64,000 nt of DNA, taken from NCBI GenBank assembly GCA_016706845.1, contig JADJIV010000001.1, positions 62,001 to 126,000 on the forward strand, in the 5' to 3' direction. The DNA is from PNOJ01 sp016706845. GTDB lineage: Bacteria; Krumholzibacteriota; Krumholzibacteriia; LZORAL124-64-63. The notes under the pieces are model-generated. The model made no database searches, had not been told where the DNA came from, and was given only the letters and a program-made list of their open reading frames with translations. Position numbers and translations under genes: made by a program. Of the stretch, positions 38,289-47,263 are shown in pieces (the stretch's first letter is position 1; each line of letters opens with the position of its first letter).

Positions 38289-39874
38289 CTGGCCACCCCG
38301 CGCCTGAGTCTGTGCCTGATCGTCCGCGACGAGGAAGCGATGCTCCCGGGACTGCTCGAGAGCGTCGCCGGTCTGTGGGACGAGTTCGTCGCCGTGGACA
38401 GCGGTTCGCGCGACGCGACCGTGCCGCTGCTGGAGGCGGCCGGCGCGCGCGTCGTGCCGTTCGTCTGGTGCGACGATTTCGCCGCGGCCCGCAACGCGGC
38501 GCTCGACGCCGCCACCGGGGACTGGATCCTGGCGCTGGACGCCGACGAACGCGTCAGCCCCGAGCTGGCGGCGTCCATCCGCGGCCTGCTGGACGATCCC
38601 GACGCCGGCGCCGCGACCGTCCTGCTGCGCGACGAGCTGCCGCACGGCCACGTCCACGAGTGCCGTCTGCTGCGCCTGTTCCGCCGCGACCCCGCGATCC
38701 GCTACGAGCACGCGATCCACGAGGACGCCTCCCGCACCGTCGCCGACGTCCTGCAGCGCGACGGGCGGACGACGCGCGAGCTCGACGGCGTCCTGCGTCA
38801 CCTGGGCTACACGCGCGACGTGGCCGCCGCCCGCGACAAGAAGAACCGCGACGTCACCCTGCTGCGCCGTTGCCTCGCCGCCGACCCGCGCGACTGGTAC
38901 AGCCGCTACAAGCTGCTGGAGCAGGCCCGCTTCTGGAACGACGCCCCGCTCTGGCGACGCGAGGCGCTGACGGCCGCGTCGCAGCTCGACCGGGCCGGCC
39001 CGCGCGCCTCGACGGCTTCCGCTTCGCCGGCGACCTGATCGTGCACGTCGGCCGGGGGCTGGCGGACGGGGCGGCCAAGGAGCTGAACTGGCTGGACCGC
39101 TGGGCGCCGGCGGCGTCCGGCGCGGCGGAATACTGGCTGCGGCGGGGGGAAGTGCTCGAATCGCTGGGGCGCACCGACGCCGCGGCGGACGCCTACCAGG
39201 CCTGCCGGAAATGCGGCGCCGCCGCCTCACCCCAGAACTCGACCGTCCGACCGCTGATGGGGCTGAGCCGCCTGGCCGCGTCCCGCGGCGACCTGCGCGA
39301 GGCGCTGGCGCTGGCCGAGTCGGCCCTCGAACACGCGCCCCACGATCCCGAAGCCCTGCTGGCCGCGATCGCCTTCGCCCACCTGGTGCGCGACGCCGAC
39401 GGTCTGGCCTCGCGCTACCGCCACCGCCACGGCAACCCGCCGCAGTGGCACGAGGCGGTGGGCGATCACGCGCTGGCCCGCGGCGACTGGACGGCCGCCC
39501 GCGCCGCCCTGTCGCGCGCCGCCGGCACTCCTGCCCGCGCAGCCGCCGCGGTGAAGCTGGCCCAGGCCCGCCTGGCCTGCGGCGACGTCGCCGGGGCGCG
39601 CTCGCTGGCCGCGTCCCTGATGGCGGAACTGCCCGTGGCCGCCCTGGGCGTGGTGGTGTGCGACCTGATCGAGGGACGCGACCTCGACCTCGAGGTGGAC
39701 CTGGAGCCCGCAGCCGCCGACAGCGCGCTGCGGTCGTGGATCGACGTGCTGTGGCGCAGCCGCCGGCTGGACCTGATGGGGAGCTTCGCGGACCGGTGCG
39801 AGGCGCTCGCCGAGGTGTTCCCGTGGCTGCCGGAGCATCTGCGGATGGCGACGTTGGCGCTCAGTTCCGTGTGA
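38289..39874 (+). CDS. Family 2 glycosyltransferase with TPR-like C-terminal half; one frameshift, unusual start
   Basis: About 528 residues. The GT2 domain resembles WaaE/KdtX-type enzymes: RLSLCLIVRDEEAMLPGLLE, VAVDSGSRDATVPLLEAAGA, NAALDAATGDWILALDADER. The C-terminal half is helical, TPR-like. The frame changes near 39000; the following plus frame reads ARLDGFRFAGDLIVHVGRGL to the stop at 39874. No ATG, GTG or TTG lies at the right place: the best candidate is CTG at 38289 with GGAGG 8 bases upstream. This may be a rare CTG start or a base error. Divergent from the aminotransferase operon and probably part of the same glycan locus. Confidence 0.8.
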
Positions 39875-39938
39875 CGTCGAAGCTCTCCGAAAAGTCTCCC
39901 ACCCTCCTATTCTCATGGCCTCTTGCCTGACCGGTGGC

Positions 39939-39979
39939 TTGCATCGATGGGGGATCCGTGGTATCTTCATTGTATATAC
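39939..39979 (+). promoter_or_regulatory. mazEF promoter with palindromic operator candidate
   Basis: -35 TTGCAT (39939-39944), 17-base spacer, -10 TATCTT (39962-39967), followed by the palindrome GTATATAC (39972-39979). AT-rich alternating palindromes at this place bind MazE/MazEF in E. coli. Binding here is inferred. Confidence 0.55.
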
Positions 39980-40011
39980 TCACCCAGGGACCGCTTGCGA
40001 AGGGCGAGAGC

Positions 40012-40254
40012 ATGAGACTGCGGATCCAGAAGTGGGGCAACAGCCTGGCATTGCGGATCCCCAAACCGTTCGCGAAGGAGATCCGCGCCCGTCAGGGCTC
40101 CGAGGTCGACGTCGCGCTGGTCGAGGGGAAGCTCGTCGTTTCTCTGGTCGTGCAGGAAGCGCCGAGCCTGGAAGCGCTGCTGGCCGGTGTGACACAGGAG
40201 AATCTGCCGGCGGCTGTCGATTTCGGGCCGCCGGTCGGACTGGAGATCTGGTGA
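40012..40254 (+). CDS. mazE: MazE-family antitoxin (AbrB-like DNA-binding)
   Basis: 80 residues. The N-terminal swapped-hairpin AbrB fold is clear: MRLRIQKWGNSLALRIPKPF, close to E. coli MazE. The C-terminal acidic/hydrophobic tail (LPAAVDFGPPVGLEIW) would wrap the toxin. Preceded by GAAGGGCGAGAG. The stop overlaps the GTG start of mazF (GTGA). Confidence 0.92.
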   Translation: MRLRIQKWGNSLALRIPKPFAKEIRARQGSEVDVALVEGKLVVSLVVQEAPSLEALLAGVTQENLPAAVDFGPPVGLEIW

Positions 40255-40604
40255 CGCCCGGCGGTTACGTCCCGGACCGGGGCGACGCGGTCTGGATCTC
40301 CATGAACCCTCAAGCGGGGCACGAACAGGCGGGGCGGCGTCCGGCGCTCGTCATCTCCCCGCTCGCGTACAATCGCAAGGTCGGGCTGGCTATCATGTGC
40401 CCGATCACGAGTCAGGTGAAGGGCTATCCGTTCGAGGTCCTGATCAACGCCGGCGCCGGAGTCGGCGGAGCGATCCTCTCCGATCAGGTCAGGAGCCTGG
40501 ACTGGCGGGAGCGGAGGGCGGAACCGATCTGCCGCCTGCCGGACGAAACAATCGCCGGAGTCCTCGACAGATTGCTGACGCTTTTTAATTCCGCAAGACC
40601 ATGA
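40251..40604 (+). CDS. mazF: MazF-family endoribonuclease toxin
   Basis: 117 residues. Sequence-specific mRNA interferase. Conserved MazF pattern: YVPDRGDAVWISMNPQAGHE, QAGRRPALVISPLAYNRKVG, CPITSQVKGYPFEVLI and AILSDQVRSLDWRERRAE. The catalytic Arg and Thr/Ser region (PITSQ) is kept. The GTG start overlaps the antitoxin stop, ensuring coupled translation. Complete and probably functional pair. Confidence 0.93.
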   Translation: MTPGGYVPDRGDAVWISMNPQAGHEQAGRRPALVISPLAYNRKVGLAIMCPITSQVKGYPFEVLINAGAGVGGAILSDQVRSLDWRERRAEPICRLPDETIAGVLDRLLTLFNSARP

Positions 40605-40737
40605 CCGTCCGCTGATTTCCTACGGATCGTTCACTGATGGTAGCCCTGCGCCGCCGGCAGCCGCACGAGGGCCGCGAGGAGACGACGGCAGCGGCCGCGA
40701 CCGGCCATGTCACAGTCCTCCGCAATTGCAGCGGGCG

Positions 40738-42090
40738 TCAGGCCACCACCACCCGGCGCCGATCCAGCCTCCGCGTCACCGCGATGTACACCCCCAGCGC
40801 CGCCAATGAAACCAGCCCCACCGCCGCGTACGCGTACCACAGGTAATGCGCCTGCGCGTACACCTCCGGCATCGGCCCCTGCCCCGCCAGGGCCGCGGCG
40901 TGCTGCTGCCGGACGGCCTCGGAGAGGGTGGACGGCTCGGGACAGTACTTGGTCAGCAGGAAGCCCGAGAGCACGAAGCCGAAGATGTTGGCGAAGAAGG
41001 AATTCATGTGGGCGAAGCCGAGGTAGGTGCCCTCCTTGCCCTTGGGCGCCTGCAGCGAGGCGAACTCCAGCCACTTCGGGCTCAGGAAGCACTCCGCGAG
41101 GCCCTGGATGGCGATGCCGATGATCATCATCAGCGTGATCGGGTGCAGCGACATACCCAGGACGTTCACGTGTCCATGGATCCACGCCGACCCGGCCATC
41201 GCCAGCGCGGAGAACGGGATCAGGCACATCGCCACCAGGATGGAGATCTCGGGCTTCCACGTGCGCACCAGCTGCGTGATCAGCACCACGAACAGCACCA
41301 CCACCAGCGGGTTGATGTTGGCGTACCACTCGGGCTTGTAGGCCTCGCCCGCCATGCGCAGCACGTAGTCCGGCATCGCCGCGTAGAGCTGGCCCTGGAT
41401 GGCCCAGAACCCCGCCGTGATCAGGATGAGCGACAGGAAGCGCAGGTTGCTCAAGGCCATCCACATGCCCTGCAGGGTCTCGCGGAAGGTGCGCACCTTG
41501 CTCTCGCCGGCGTTCTCGTCGGGCCGGTAGATCAGCGCCACCAGGATCAGCGCCAACAGGGACGCGCCGGCCGAGAAGAAGGGCACGGTCTCGACGCCCA
41601 TCTGGATGCGCATCGGCGCGACGATGGTCTTGCCGGTGAACGAGCCGATGTTGACCACCATGTAGAAGATGCTGAAGGCGCGGGCTCGGTTGTGCTCGTC
41701 GGAGCTCTTGGAGACCGTGCCGGTGATCACCGGCTTGACGAAGGCGCCGCCCAGCACCACCAGCACCAGGCCCGCGATGACCGGTCCGAGCTCGTGCAGG
41801 AAGCCCAGGGTGCCGTAGCCGACGGTCAGCAGGGCGAAGGCCAGCATCAGGGCGTTGCGGAAGCCCATGCGGTCGGCCAGCGCTCCGGTGAAGAACGGCA
41901 TCAGGTAGATCCAGCCGCCGAACAGGCCGGCCACGACGCCCGCCTGGACGTCGTCCAGGCCCACGGCGCGGATCAGGTAGGTGCGCAGGGCGATGAAGGT
42001 GCCGTAGTAGGCGGCGCGCTCGCAGAGCTCGGCGCCGTTGCCAGTCCAGAAGGCGCGCGGGAAGCGCCAGGTCGACTTGCCTTCGGTCAT
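40738..42090 (-). CDS. MFS transporter of the POT/peptide symporter type
   Basis: 450 residues with about twelve hydrophobic helices. The first helix has the POT-like motif NGAELCERAAYYGTFIAL (E-x-x-x-x-Y-Y-G), followed by GLFGGWIYLMPFFTGALADR. Further segments include FSIFYMVVNIGSFTGKTI and FLSPKWLEFASLQAPKGKEG, also seen in POT proteins. Probable proton-coupled uptake of di/tripeptides, though related proteins move other solutes. ATG follows GGAGGATCC. Intact. Confidence 0.88.
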   Translation of the reverse strand: MTEGKSTWRFPRAFWTGNGAELCERAAYYGTFIALRTYLIRAVGLDDVQAGVVAGLFGGWIYLMPFFTGALADRMGFRNALMLAFALLTVGYGTLGFLHELGPVIAGLVLVVLGGAFVKPVITGTVSKSSDEHNRARAFSIFYMVVNIGSFTGKTIVAPMRIQMGVETVPFFSAGASLLALILVALIYRPDENAGESKVRTFRETLQGMWMALSNLRFLSLILITAGFWAIQGQLYAAMPDYVLRMAGEAYKPEWYANINPLVVVLFVVLITQLVRTWKPEISILVAMCLIPFSALAMAGSAWIHGHVNVLGMSLHPITLMMIIGIAIQGLAECFLSPKWLEFASLQAPKGKEGTYLGFAHMNSFFANIFGFVLSGFLLTKYCPEPSTLSEAVRQQHAAALAGQGPMPEVYAQAHYLWYAYAAVGLVSLAALGVYIAVTRRLDRRRVVVA

Positions 42091-42272
42091 GGGATCCTCC
42101 GGGGTGCGGGCTGCGGTTCCCCCCAGTGTAGGGCATCGGCGGGCCCGGCGGCAATCGGTCTCCTGGCGACGCGGGAAGTCCGTTCGCTCGTGGGCTCCGG
42201 ACCGCCTGCGGTGTATATTGGACGGGTTCGCCCGATCGCCGGGAGGTCCGGCGGCGACGGACGGGAGCGGCC

Positions 42273-43679
42273 ATGGACCTCCGACTGACCTTCCTGGGCG
42301 CCGCCGGCAACGTGACCGGCTCGCGCTACCTCGTCGAGGCCGGCGGCAAGCGCGTCTACGTGGACTGCGGCCTGTTCCAGGAGTGGCGCTTCAAGGCGCG
42401 CAACTGGCAGCCGGACCCGGTCGCCCCCTCGCAGATCGACGCCGTCGTCTTGACCCACGGCCACCTCGACCACTGCGGCCTGCTGCCGAAGCTGGTGCGC
42501 GACGGCTTTGCGGGCCGCGTCCACTGCACCGCGGCGACGGCCGACATCGCCATGATCGTCATGGAGGACGCGGGCTCGATCCAGGAAGAGGACGCCCGCA
42601 ACAAGCGCAAGCGGCACCGGCGCGAGGGTCGCAGCGGCCCGCACCCCGAAGAACCCCTCTACACCCGGCGCGACGCCCAAGCCGTCCGCAAACGCCTGAC
42701 CAAGGCGGCGTTCGGCGCCCCGGTGCGCGTGGCCGACGGCGTCGAGGTCGAGTTCACGGCGGCGGGGCACATCCTGGGCGCCGCCTCGGTCATCCTGCGC
42801 CTCGGCCGGCCCGGCGGGCAGCGGACGCTGGTCTTCTCGGGCGACCTCGGCCCCTGGGACATGCCGATCCTCGAGGACCCGCGGCCGCCGGCCCACGCCG
42901 ACTACCTGGTGATCGAATCGACCTACGGGGACCGGGATCACGACCCGCCGCGGGAGGTGCCCGAGGCCCTGGCCCGCGTGATCCGCGAGACCGCCGCCGC
43001 GGGCGGCAACCTGGTGATCCCGAGCTTCTCGGTCGAGCGCACCCAGGACCTGCTCTACCACCTGAACCAGTTGCGCCAGGCGGGCCGCGTTCCGGAGCTG
43101 CCCGTCTTCGTGGATAGCCCGATGGCCATCAAGGTCACCGAAGTCTTCGCGCGGCACCCCGAGCTCTTCGACGAGGAGGCCCGCGTCCTGTTGCGCGAGG
43201 GCCGGCACCTCAGCGACTTCCCCGGCCTGCGGCTCTGCCGGACCCGCGAGGAGTCCCAGGCGATCAACTTCCAGAAGCTGCCGGCGATCATCATCGCCGG
43301 GTCGGGCATGTGCACCAGCGGCCGCATCAAGTACCACCTCGAACACAACCTGGGCCGGTCCGAGAGCACGGTGCTGTTCATCGGCTACCAGGCGTCCGGC
43401 ACCCTGGGCCGCGACATCCTGGACGGTGCGCCCGAGGTGCGCCTGTTCGGCGCGATGCGGCCGGTGCGCGCGCGCGTGGCCGAGATCCACGGCTTCTCGG
43501 CCCACGCCGGTCGCGGCGAGCTGCTGCGCTGGGCGCGCGCGCTGCGGGAGAAGCCCCGGCACGTCTTCGTCACCCACGGCGAGCCCGAGACCGCCGCCGC
43601 CTTCGCCGAGTCCCTGCGCCGCGAGTGCGGGTACGAGGCGTCGGTGCCGGCGTACCTCGACGCCGTGACCCTCACCTGA
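42273..43679 (+). CDS. Beta-CASP metallo-beta-lactamase fold ribonuclease
   Basis: 468 residues. Zn-dependent nuclease of the CPSF/Ysh1-like bacterial group. Metal ligands: LTHGHLDHCG (HxHxDH), GHILGAAS (motif 3 His), FSGDLGPWD (Asp) and the C-terminal HGFSAHAGRGELL and VFVTHGEPETAAAFA. The beta-CASP part has NLVIPSFSVERTQDLLYHLN and IIIAGSGMCTSGRIKYHL. Likely acts in RNA processing or decay. A TATATT -10-like hexamer lies at 42214-42219. Divergent from the POT gene. Confidence 0.94.
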   Translation: MDLRLTFLGAAGNVTGSRYLVEAGGKRVYVDCGLFQEWRFKARNWQPDPVAPSQIDAVVLTHGHLDHCGLLPKLVRDGFAGRVHCTAATADIAMIVMEDAGSIQEEDARNKRKRHRREGRSGPHPEEPLYTRRDAQAVRKRLTKAAFGAPVRVADGVEVEFTAAGHILGAASVILRLGRPGGQRTLVFSGDLGPWDMPILEDPRPPAHADYLVIESTYGDRDHDPPREVPEALARVIRETAAAGGNLVIPSFSVERTQDLLYHLNQLRQAGRVPELPVFVDSPMAIKVTEVFARHPELFDEEARVLLREGRHLSDFPGLRLCRTREESQAINFQKLPAIIIAGSGMCTSGRIKYHLEHNLGRSESTVLFIGYQASGTLGRDILDGAPEVRLFGAMRPVRARVAEIHGFSAHAGRGELLRWARALREKPRHVFVTHGEPETAAAFAESLRRECGYEASVPAYLDAVTLT

Positions 43680-43714
43680 TCCCGCGGCCGCCCGCCATCG
43701 CCCCGGAGGACGAC

Positions 43715-44178
43715 ATGCACGATGATCGCAACGGCCTCGCCGGACGCTACCGCCGCATCGAGGCCCAGCTGGCCGAACTGTTCCTGAAGACCGACGATGC
43801 GACCGCCCGCATGGCGACCGCCGTCGCGGTGCTGCACCACAAGATGCCTCATTACTTCTGGACGGGATTCTACCGCGTGGTCGACGGGGCGCTGGTGGTC
43901 GGCCCCTACCAGGGGCCGGTGGCCTGCGCGGTGCTGCGCGGGCCGGAAGGCGTGTGCTGGGCCGGGGTCCGCGGCGGCGCGACGGTGGTGGTGCCCGACG
44001 TCCACGCCTTCCCGGGCCACGTCGCCTGCGACGCGCGCTCGCGCAGCGAGATCGTCGTGCCGGTGCGCGACCGCACGGGCGCCGTCGTGGCGGTGCTGGA
44101 CGTGGATTCCGAGCGGCCGGACGCCTTCGGCGAGGCCGACCGCGAGGGCTCGAACGGATCGTCAGGTTGCTGGGCTGA
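43715..44178 (+). CDS. GAF-domain free methionine-(R)-sulfoxide reductase; one frameshift near the end
   Basis: About 154 residues. The three redox cysteines of the fRMsr family are present: GPVACAVLRGPEGVCWAGVR and FPGHVACDARSRSEIVVPV. The frame breaks near 44148; the alternative frame reads LERIVRLLG and stops at 44178, the normal family end, so a one-base loss is likely. Reduces free methionine sulfoxide with thioredoxin. ATG follows GGAGGACGAC. Starts 35 bp after the nuclease gene and may share its transcript. Confidence 0.88.
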
Positions 44179-44203
44179 CGGACCCGCCCTTCTTCACGCT
44201 ACA

Positions 44204-45322
44204 TCACTTCACGAGCAGCATGCGTTTGCTGTCGGACTCCTCGCCATCCACAATCAACCTGTAGTGGTAGACGCCCGAGGCCAGTCCTGCGCCATCGAAA
44301 ACGACCTCGTGCGAACCCGCGGCGAGAGTGCGCTCAAGAAGCGTTGAAATCTCGCGCCCCGCCGCATCGAAGACCTGCAGGATGACCGCCCCGGCTCGCG
44401 ACAGTCTGAACTCGATCGTCGTGTGCGGGTTGAACGGGTTCGGACGGTTCTGCACCAGAAGTAGACCGCGCGGAGCGCCGGCCGGGGGACCCTGGACGGC
44501 GGTCGGCCCGGCGAACTCGAACCCGAATACGTAGGCGCGGCCGGCGTTGAAGGAGCCACCCCCGTCCTCGTTCATCGCTCCGACGATGACGCCGTCGCTC
44601 CCGGGCCCCAGCAAGGCTCCCGTCGCGGCCACCGATCGTCCGAAGAACCCGGCCGCTTCCGGATCGGGAGAAACAAGCGTTTGCAGCGCGCCTCCATCCA
44701 GCCCGCTCATGATGTGAACGCGTCCCGCCCCCGACAGGGCACCGAAATCCACTTCGCTCCCGACCGCGAGATCCGCATGACCGTCGTCATCGACGTCTCC
44801 TGCGCCGGAGACCGAAGCGCCGAACAAACCGAACATTTCCGGGTTGGGGGATTGCAAGGTGAGGAGCAGATCGCCGTTCGCACCGCTGAAGACGTAGGCC
44901 CGCCCGGCACGCTCGGCGCCGCCGTCCTCATCCCGCGCGCCCACGACCACGTCGGCGTTCCCGTCGTCGTTCACGTCGCCCGCACCGGAGACGGAGGCAC
45001 CGAAGAAGCCGGAGGAGACCGGGTTGGGGGACAGGAGGGTACGGATGATGTTGCCGGACGAGCCGTCGAAAACGTGGGCCCGACCGACCTGCGACGTGGC
45101 GCCGACGGTCTCATTCTGCGCGCCGACCACGACGTCGGCAGTCCCGCTGCCGTCGACGTCGCCGACTCCCGCTACCGAATGGCCGAAGCTGCCGATCGCT
45201 TCCACGGTGGGGGAAGTGAGCGTTCGCGTGAGTTCCTGGCAGGACGCGGGCCGGCCGATCAGGCCGGACGCGAGGCATGCGGCGCAGAGAGCCAGCGTAC
45301 GAACGAGCAGGTGTGTCCTCAT
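44204..45322 (-). CDS. Secreted FG-GAP repeat protein with FlgD-like C-terminal sorting domain
   Basis: 372 residues from ATG 45322. Signal peptide (LVRTLALCAACLASGLIG), then integrin-like FG-GAP repeats (FGHSVAGVGDVDGSGTADVV, FGASVSGAGDVNDDGNADVV, FGASVSGAGDVDDDGHADLA) with D-x-D-x-D/N-G calcium loops. The end is a FlgD-like Ig domain: NRPNPFNPHTTIEFRLSRAG, VFDAAGREISTLLE, GVYHYRLIVDGEES, KRMLLVK. Such tails direct secretion and anchoring in FCB bacteria. Base composition is somewhat less GC-biased than neighbours. Confidence 0.88.
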   Translation of the reverse strand: MRTHLLVRTLALCAACLASGLIGRPASCQELTRTLTSPTVEAIGSFGHSVAGVGDVDGSGTADVVVGAQNETVGATSQVGRAHVFDGSSGNIIRTLLSPNPVSSGFFGASVSGAGDVNDDGNADVVVGARDEDGGAERAGRAYVFSGANGDLLLTLQSPNPEMFGLFGASVSGAGDVDDDGHADLAVGSEVDFGALSGAGRVHIMSGLDGGALQTLVSPDPEAAGFFGRSVAATGALLGPGSDGVIVGAMNEDGGGSFNAGRAYVFGFEFAGPTAVQGPPAGAPRGLLLVQNRPNPFNPHTTIEFRLSRAGAVILQVFDAAGREISTLLERTLAAGSHEVVFDGAGLASGVYHYRLIVDGEESDSKRMLLVK

Positions 45323-45589
45323 CGGGGGTTCTCCGCGCGTGGTGTATCCAACCTTGATTCGCGCGTCCACTGATAGTCCGTATTCATTATTCCATCGACG
45401 CCGGTCGCTAAATTATACCGGAAAGGCGATCACCGCTCATCAAGCTGAGACACATCTTCCACACCTTGTTTAAAAGCGAACCTGCCTCCCCTGGGATGCG
45501 TCAGATCTGCAATGAGCTGCCAGGTGCCGGCCCCGGATCTCCCGGGGCTTCGCCGCGCAGCCACGCTCCTGCAACCCGGAGGAACCCGC

Positions 45590-47125
45590 ATGATTCGTCG
45601 ACGTGTTCGCAGCTGCTTTGCCAGCCTGGCAGGCCTGCTCATCGTCCTCGCCGCTGCCCTGCCGGCAGCCGCCACCTCTGGGTCGAACGACCTCGAGCAG
45701 GTGCCGGCGCTGGCCGGGCTCAGCGATCGCTGGCAGGGGGCCATGACCGAGCTGGGCGTGCCCGGCCTGGCCGTCGCCATCTTACGGCCGGGCGAGCCGC
45801 CCATCATCGCCACCTTCGGCATCCGCGACGCCCGGGACAATAAGCCCGTCACTGCCGAGACGATGTTCTACATCGCCTCGGTGACGAAGACCTACTTGGC
45901 CGCCCTGCTCGCCGGCCTCGCCGAAGACGGCCGCGTCGACCTCGACGCGCCCGTGCGCCGCTACCTGCCTCAGCTCCGCTTGCCCGATGAAGCACTGGCG
46001 GCCTCACTCACCGTGCGCGATCTGCTCTGCCACCGCCATGGCATCAACCGCAGCGAGATCGTGTGGCTGGACGCCTTCACGGGGCAGATCACGGACGCCG
46101 ACTTCTTCCGCCTGTTGGCCGGCGCCGAGATCGCCGGCGAGGTCGCCTACACCAACGTGCACTTCACCCTGGCCGGGCGGGTGGTGGAAGCTGTCACCGG
46201 CCAGCCGTGGCAGGAGGCCCTGCAGGAGCGCATCCTCGCTCCCGCAGGGCTGGGGCGCACGACAGCCTCCGCGAGCCGCCTCTACGCCGACCCCGATCAC
46301 GCCGAGCCGATGGTCTCCCTCGCCGGCAACTGGCTGAGCTTGCCCCTGCGCAAGACGGACCGCACCATGCACGCGGCAGGCGGCCTGGGCACGAGCATCC
46401 TCGACGCCGCTCGCTGGCTGGAACTCTTCCTGGCCGACGGCAGCCTGGACGGCCGGCAGTTGCTGACGCCGGCCACGGTGGCAGACATGCTGGCCGCGCA
46501 CGTGAGTTTCGCGGAGCCTCGCGGGCGCCTGCGCATCGATCAGGGCTTCGGATTGGGTTGGCAGCGTGGGACCTATCGTACCGGCGGCCCGCGGCAGTTC
46601 CGTCACGGTGGCGGCTACGAGGGCGCCGCGGCGGAGTTCACCTTCCTGCCTGAGCGCGGCATCGGCGTGGCGGTCCTGGCCAATGCCGGTGGGCCAGGCA
46701 ACGGCCTTGTCGCCATGGTGCAGGTGGACGTGCTGGACCGCCTCCTCGCCGTGGAGGAGCCGACCGACCTGCTCCCGAGCTACAGCCGCTCCGCGGCGAA
46801 GCAGCGCGAGCAAGTGGCCTTCGCGCTGCCGAACGGCCCTGTCCCGGCGGCGGGGCTCGGGCTCTCGCTGGATCCCCAGCACTATGTCGGTCTCTACCGC
46901 CATCCGGATCAGGGCGTGGCGGAGATCATGCTCGAGGACGGCAACCTGCGCGGCCGGATCGGCGATCTGCCGCTGACGCTGCACGCGGCCGCTGTCGACA
47001 GCTTCAGCGTCAGCATCGTTCCCGGCATGCTCTCGCGGGGCCGCTTCGAGATCGAAGGCGGCCGGGTGCAGGGCCTCTGGCTGCAGGCCGATGGCGACGA
47101 ACTGACGCGCTTCGTCCGGCAGTAG
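45590..47125 (+). CDS. Secreted serine hydrolase of the class C beta-lactamase family
   Basis: 511 residues. Signal peptide (about 8-28, SCFASLAGLLIVLAAALPAA), then an S12/beta-lactamase domain with S-x-x-K (SVTK, Ser 97), the Tyr motif YTN in GEVAYTNVHFTLAGRVVEAV, and HGG (FRHGGGYEGAAAEF). A C-terminal lipocalin-like beta region follows (about 420-511). Relatives include D-aminopeptidases, esterases and Pab87-like enzymes; a true beta-lactamase role should not be assumed. ATG follows GGAGGAA. Codon usage is slightly less GC-rich than average here. Confidence 0.88.
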   Translation: MIRRRVRSCFASLAGLLIVLAAALPAAATSGSNDLEQVPALAGLSDRWQGAMTELGVPGLAVAILRPGEPPIIATFGIRDARDNKPVTAETMFYIASVTKTYLAALLAGLAEDGRVDLDAPVRRYLPQLRLPDEALAASLTVRDLLCHRHGINRSEIVWLDAFTGQITDADFFRLLAGAEIAGEVAYTNVHFTLAGRVVEAVTGQPWQEALQERILAPAGLGRTTASASRLYADPDHAEPMVSLAGNWLSLPLRKTDRTMHAAGGLGTSILDAARWLELFLADGSLDGRQLLTPATVADMLAAHVSFAEPRGRLRIDQGFGLGWQRGTYRTGGPRQFRHGGGYEGAAAEFTFLPERGIGVAVLANAGGPGNGLVAMVQVDVLDRLLAVEEPTDLLPSYSRSAAKQREQVAFALPNGPVPAAGLGLSLDPQHYVGLYRHPDQGVAEIMLEDGNLRGRIGDLPLTLHAAAVDSFSVSIVPGMLSRGRFEIEGGRVQGLWLQADGDELTRFVRQ

Positions 47126-47225
47126 GAGGCCGGGATAGGCTCTCTAGCCCTGACAAACCAGTCGGCGCTGGCAATATCACACAACTTCCTACAGAGACCC
47201 CACCACTTCCCCAACCCCAAAGCAG

Positions 47226-47248
47226 CGGCCCGGGCATTACCGGGGCCG
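47226..47248. terminator. Hairpin between convergent serine hydrolase and LVIVD genes
   Basis: CGGCCC (47226-47231) pairs with GGGCCG (47243-47248); followed by TTCC on the plus strand. It sits in a 138-bp less GC-rich gap. Confidence 0.4.
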
Positions 47249-47263
47249 TTCCTGATCCGCGGA

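Noticed and set aside
45590..47125. Antibiotic-resistance beta-lactamase
   Set aside because: It has the shared serine-hydrolase motifs, but the long C-terminal beta domain and lack of class-specific features fit peptidase/esterase relatives better.
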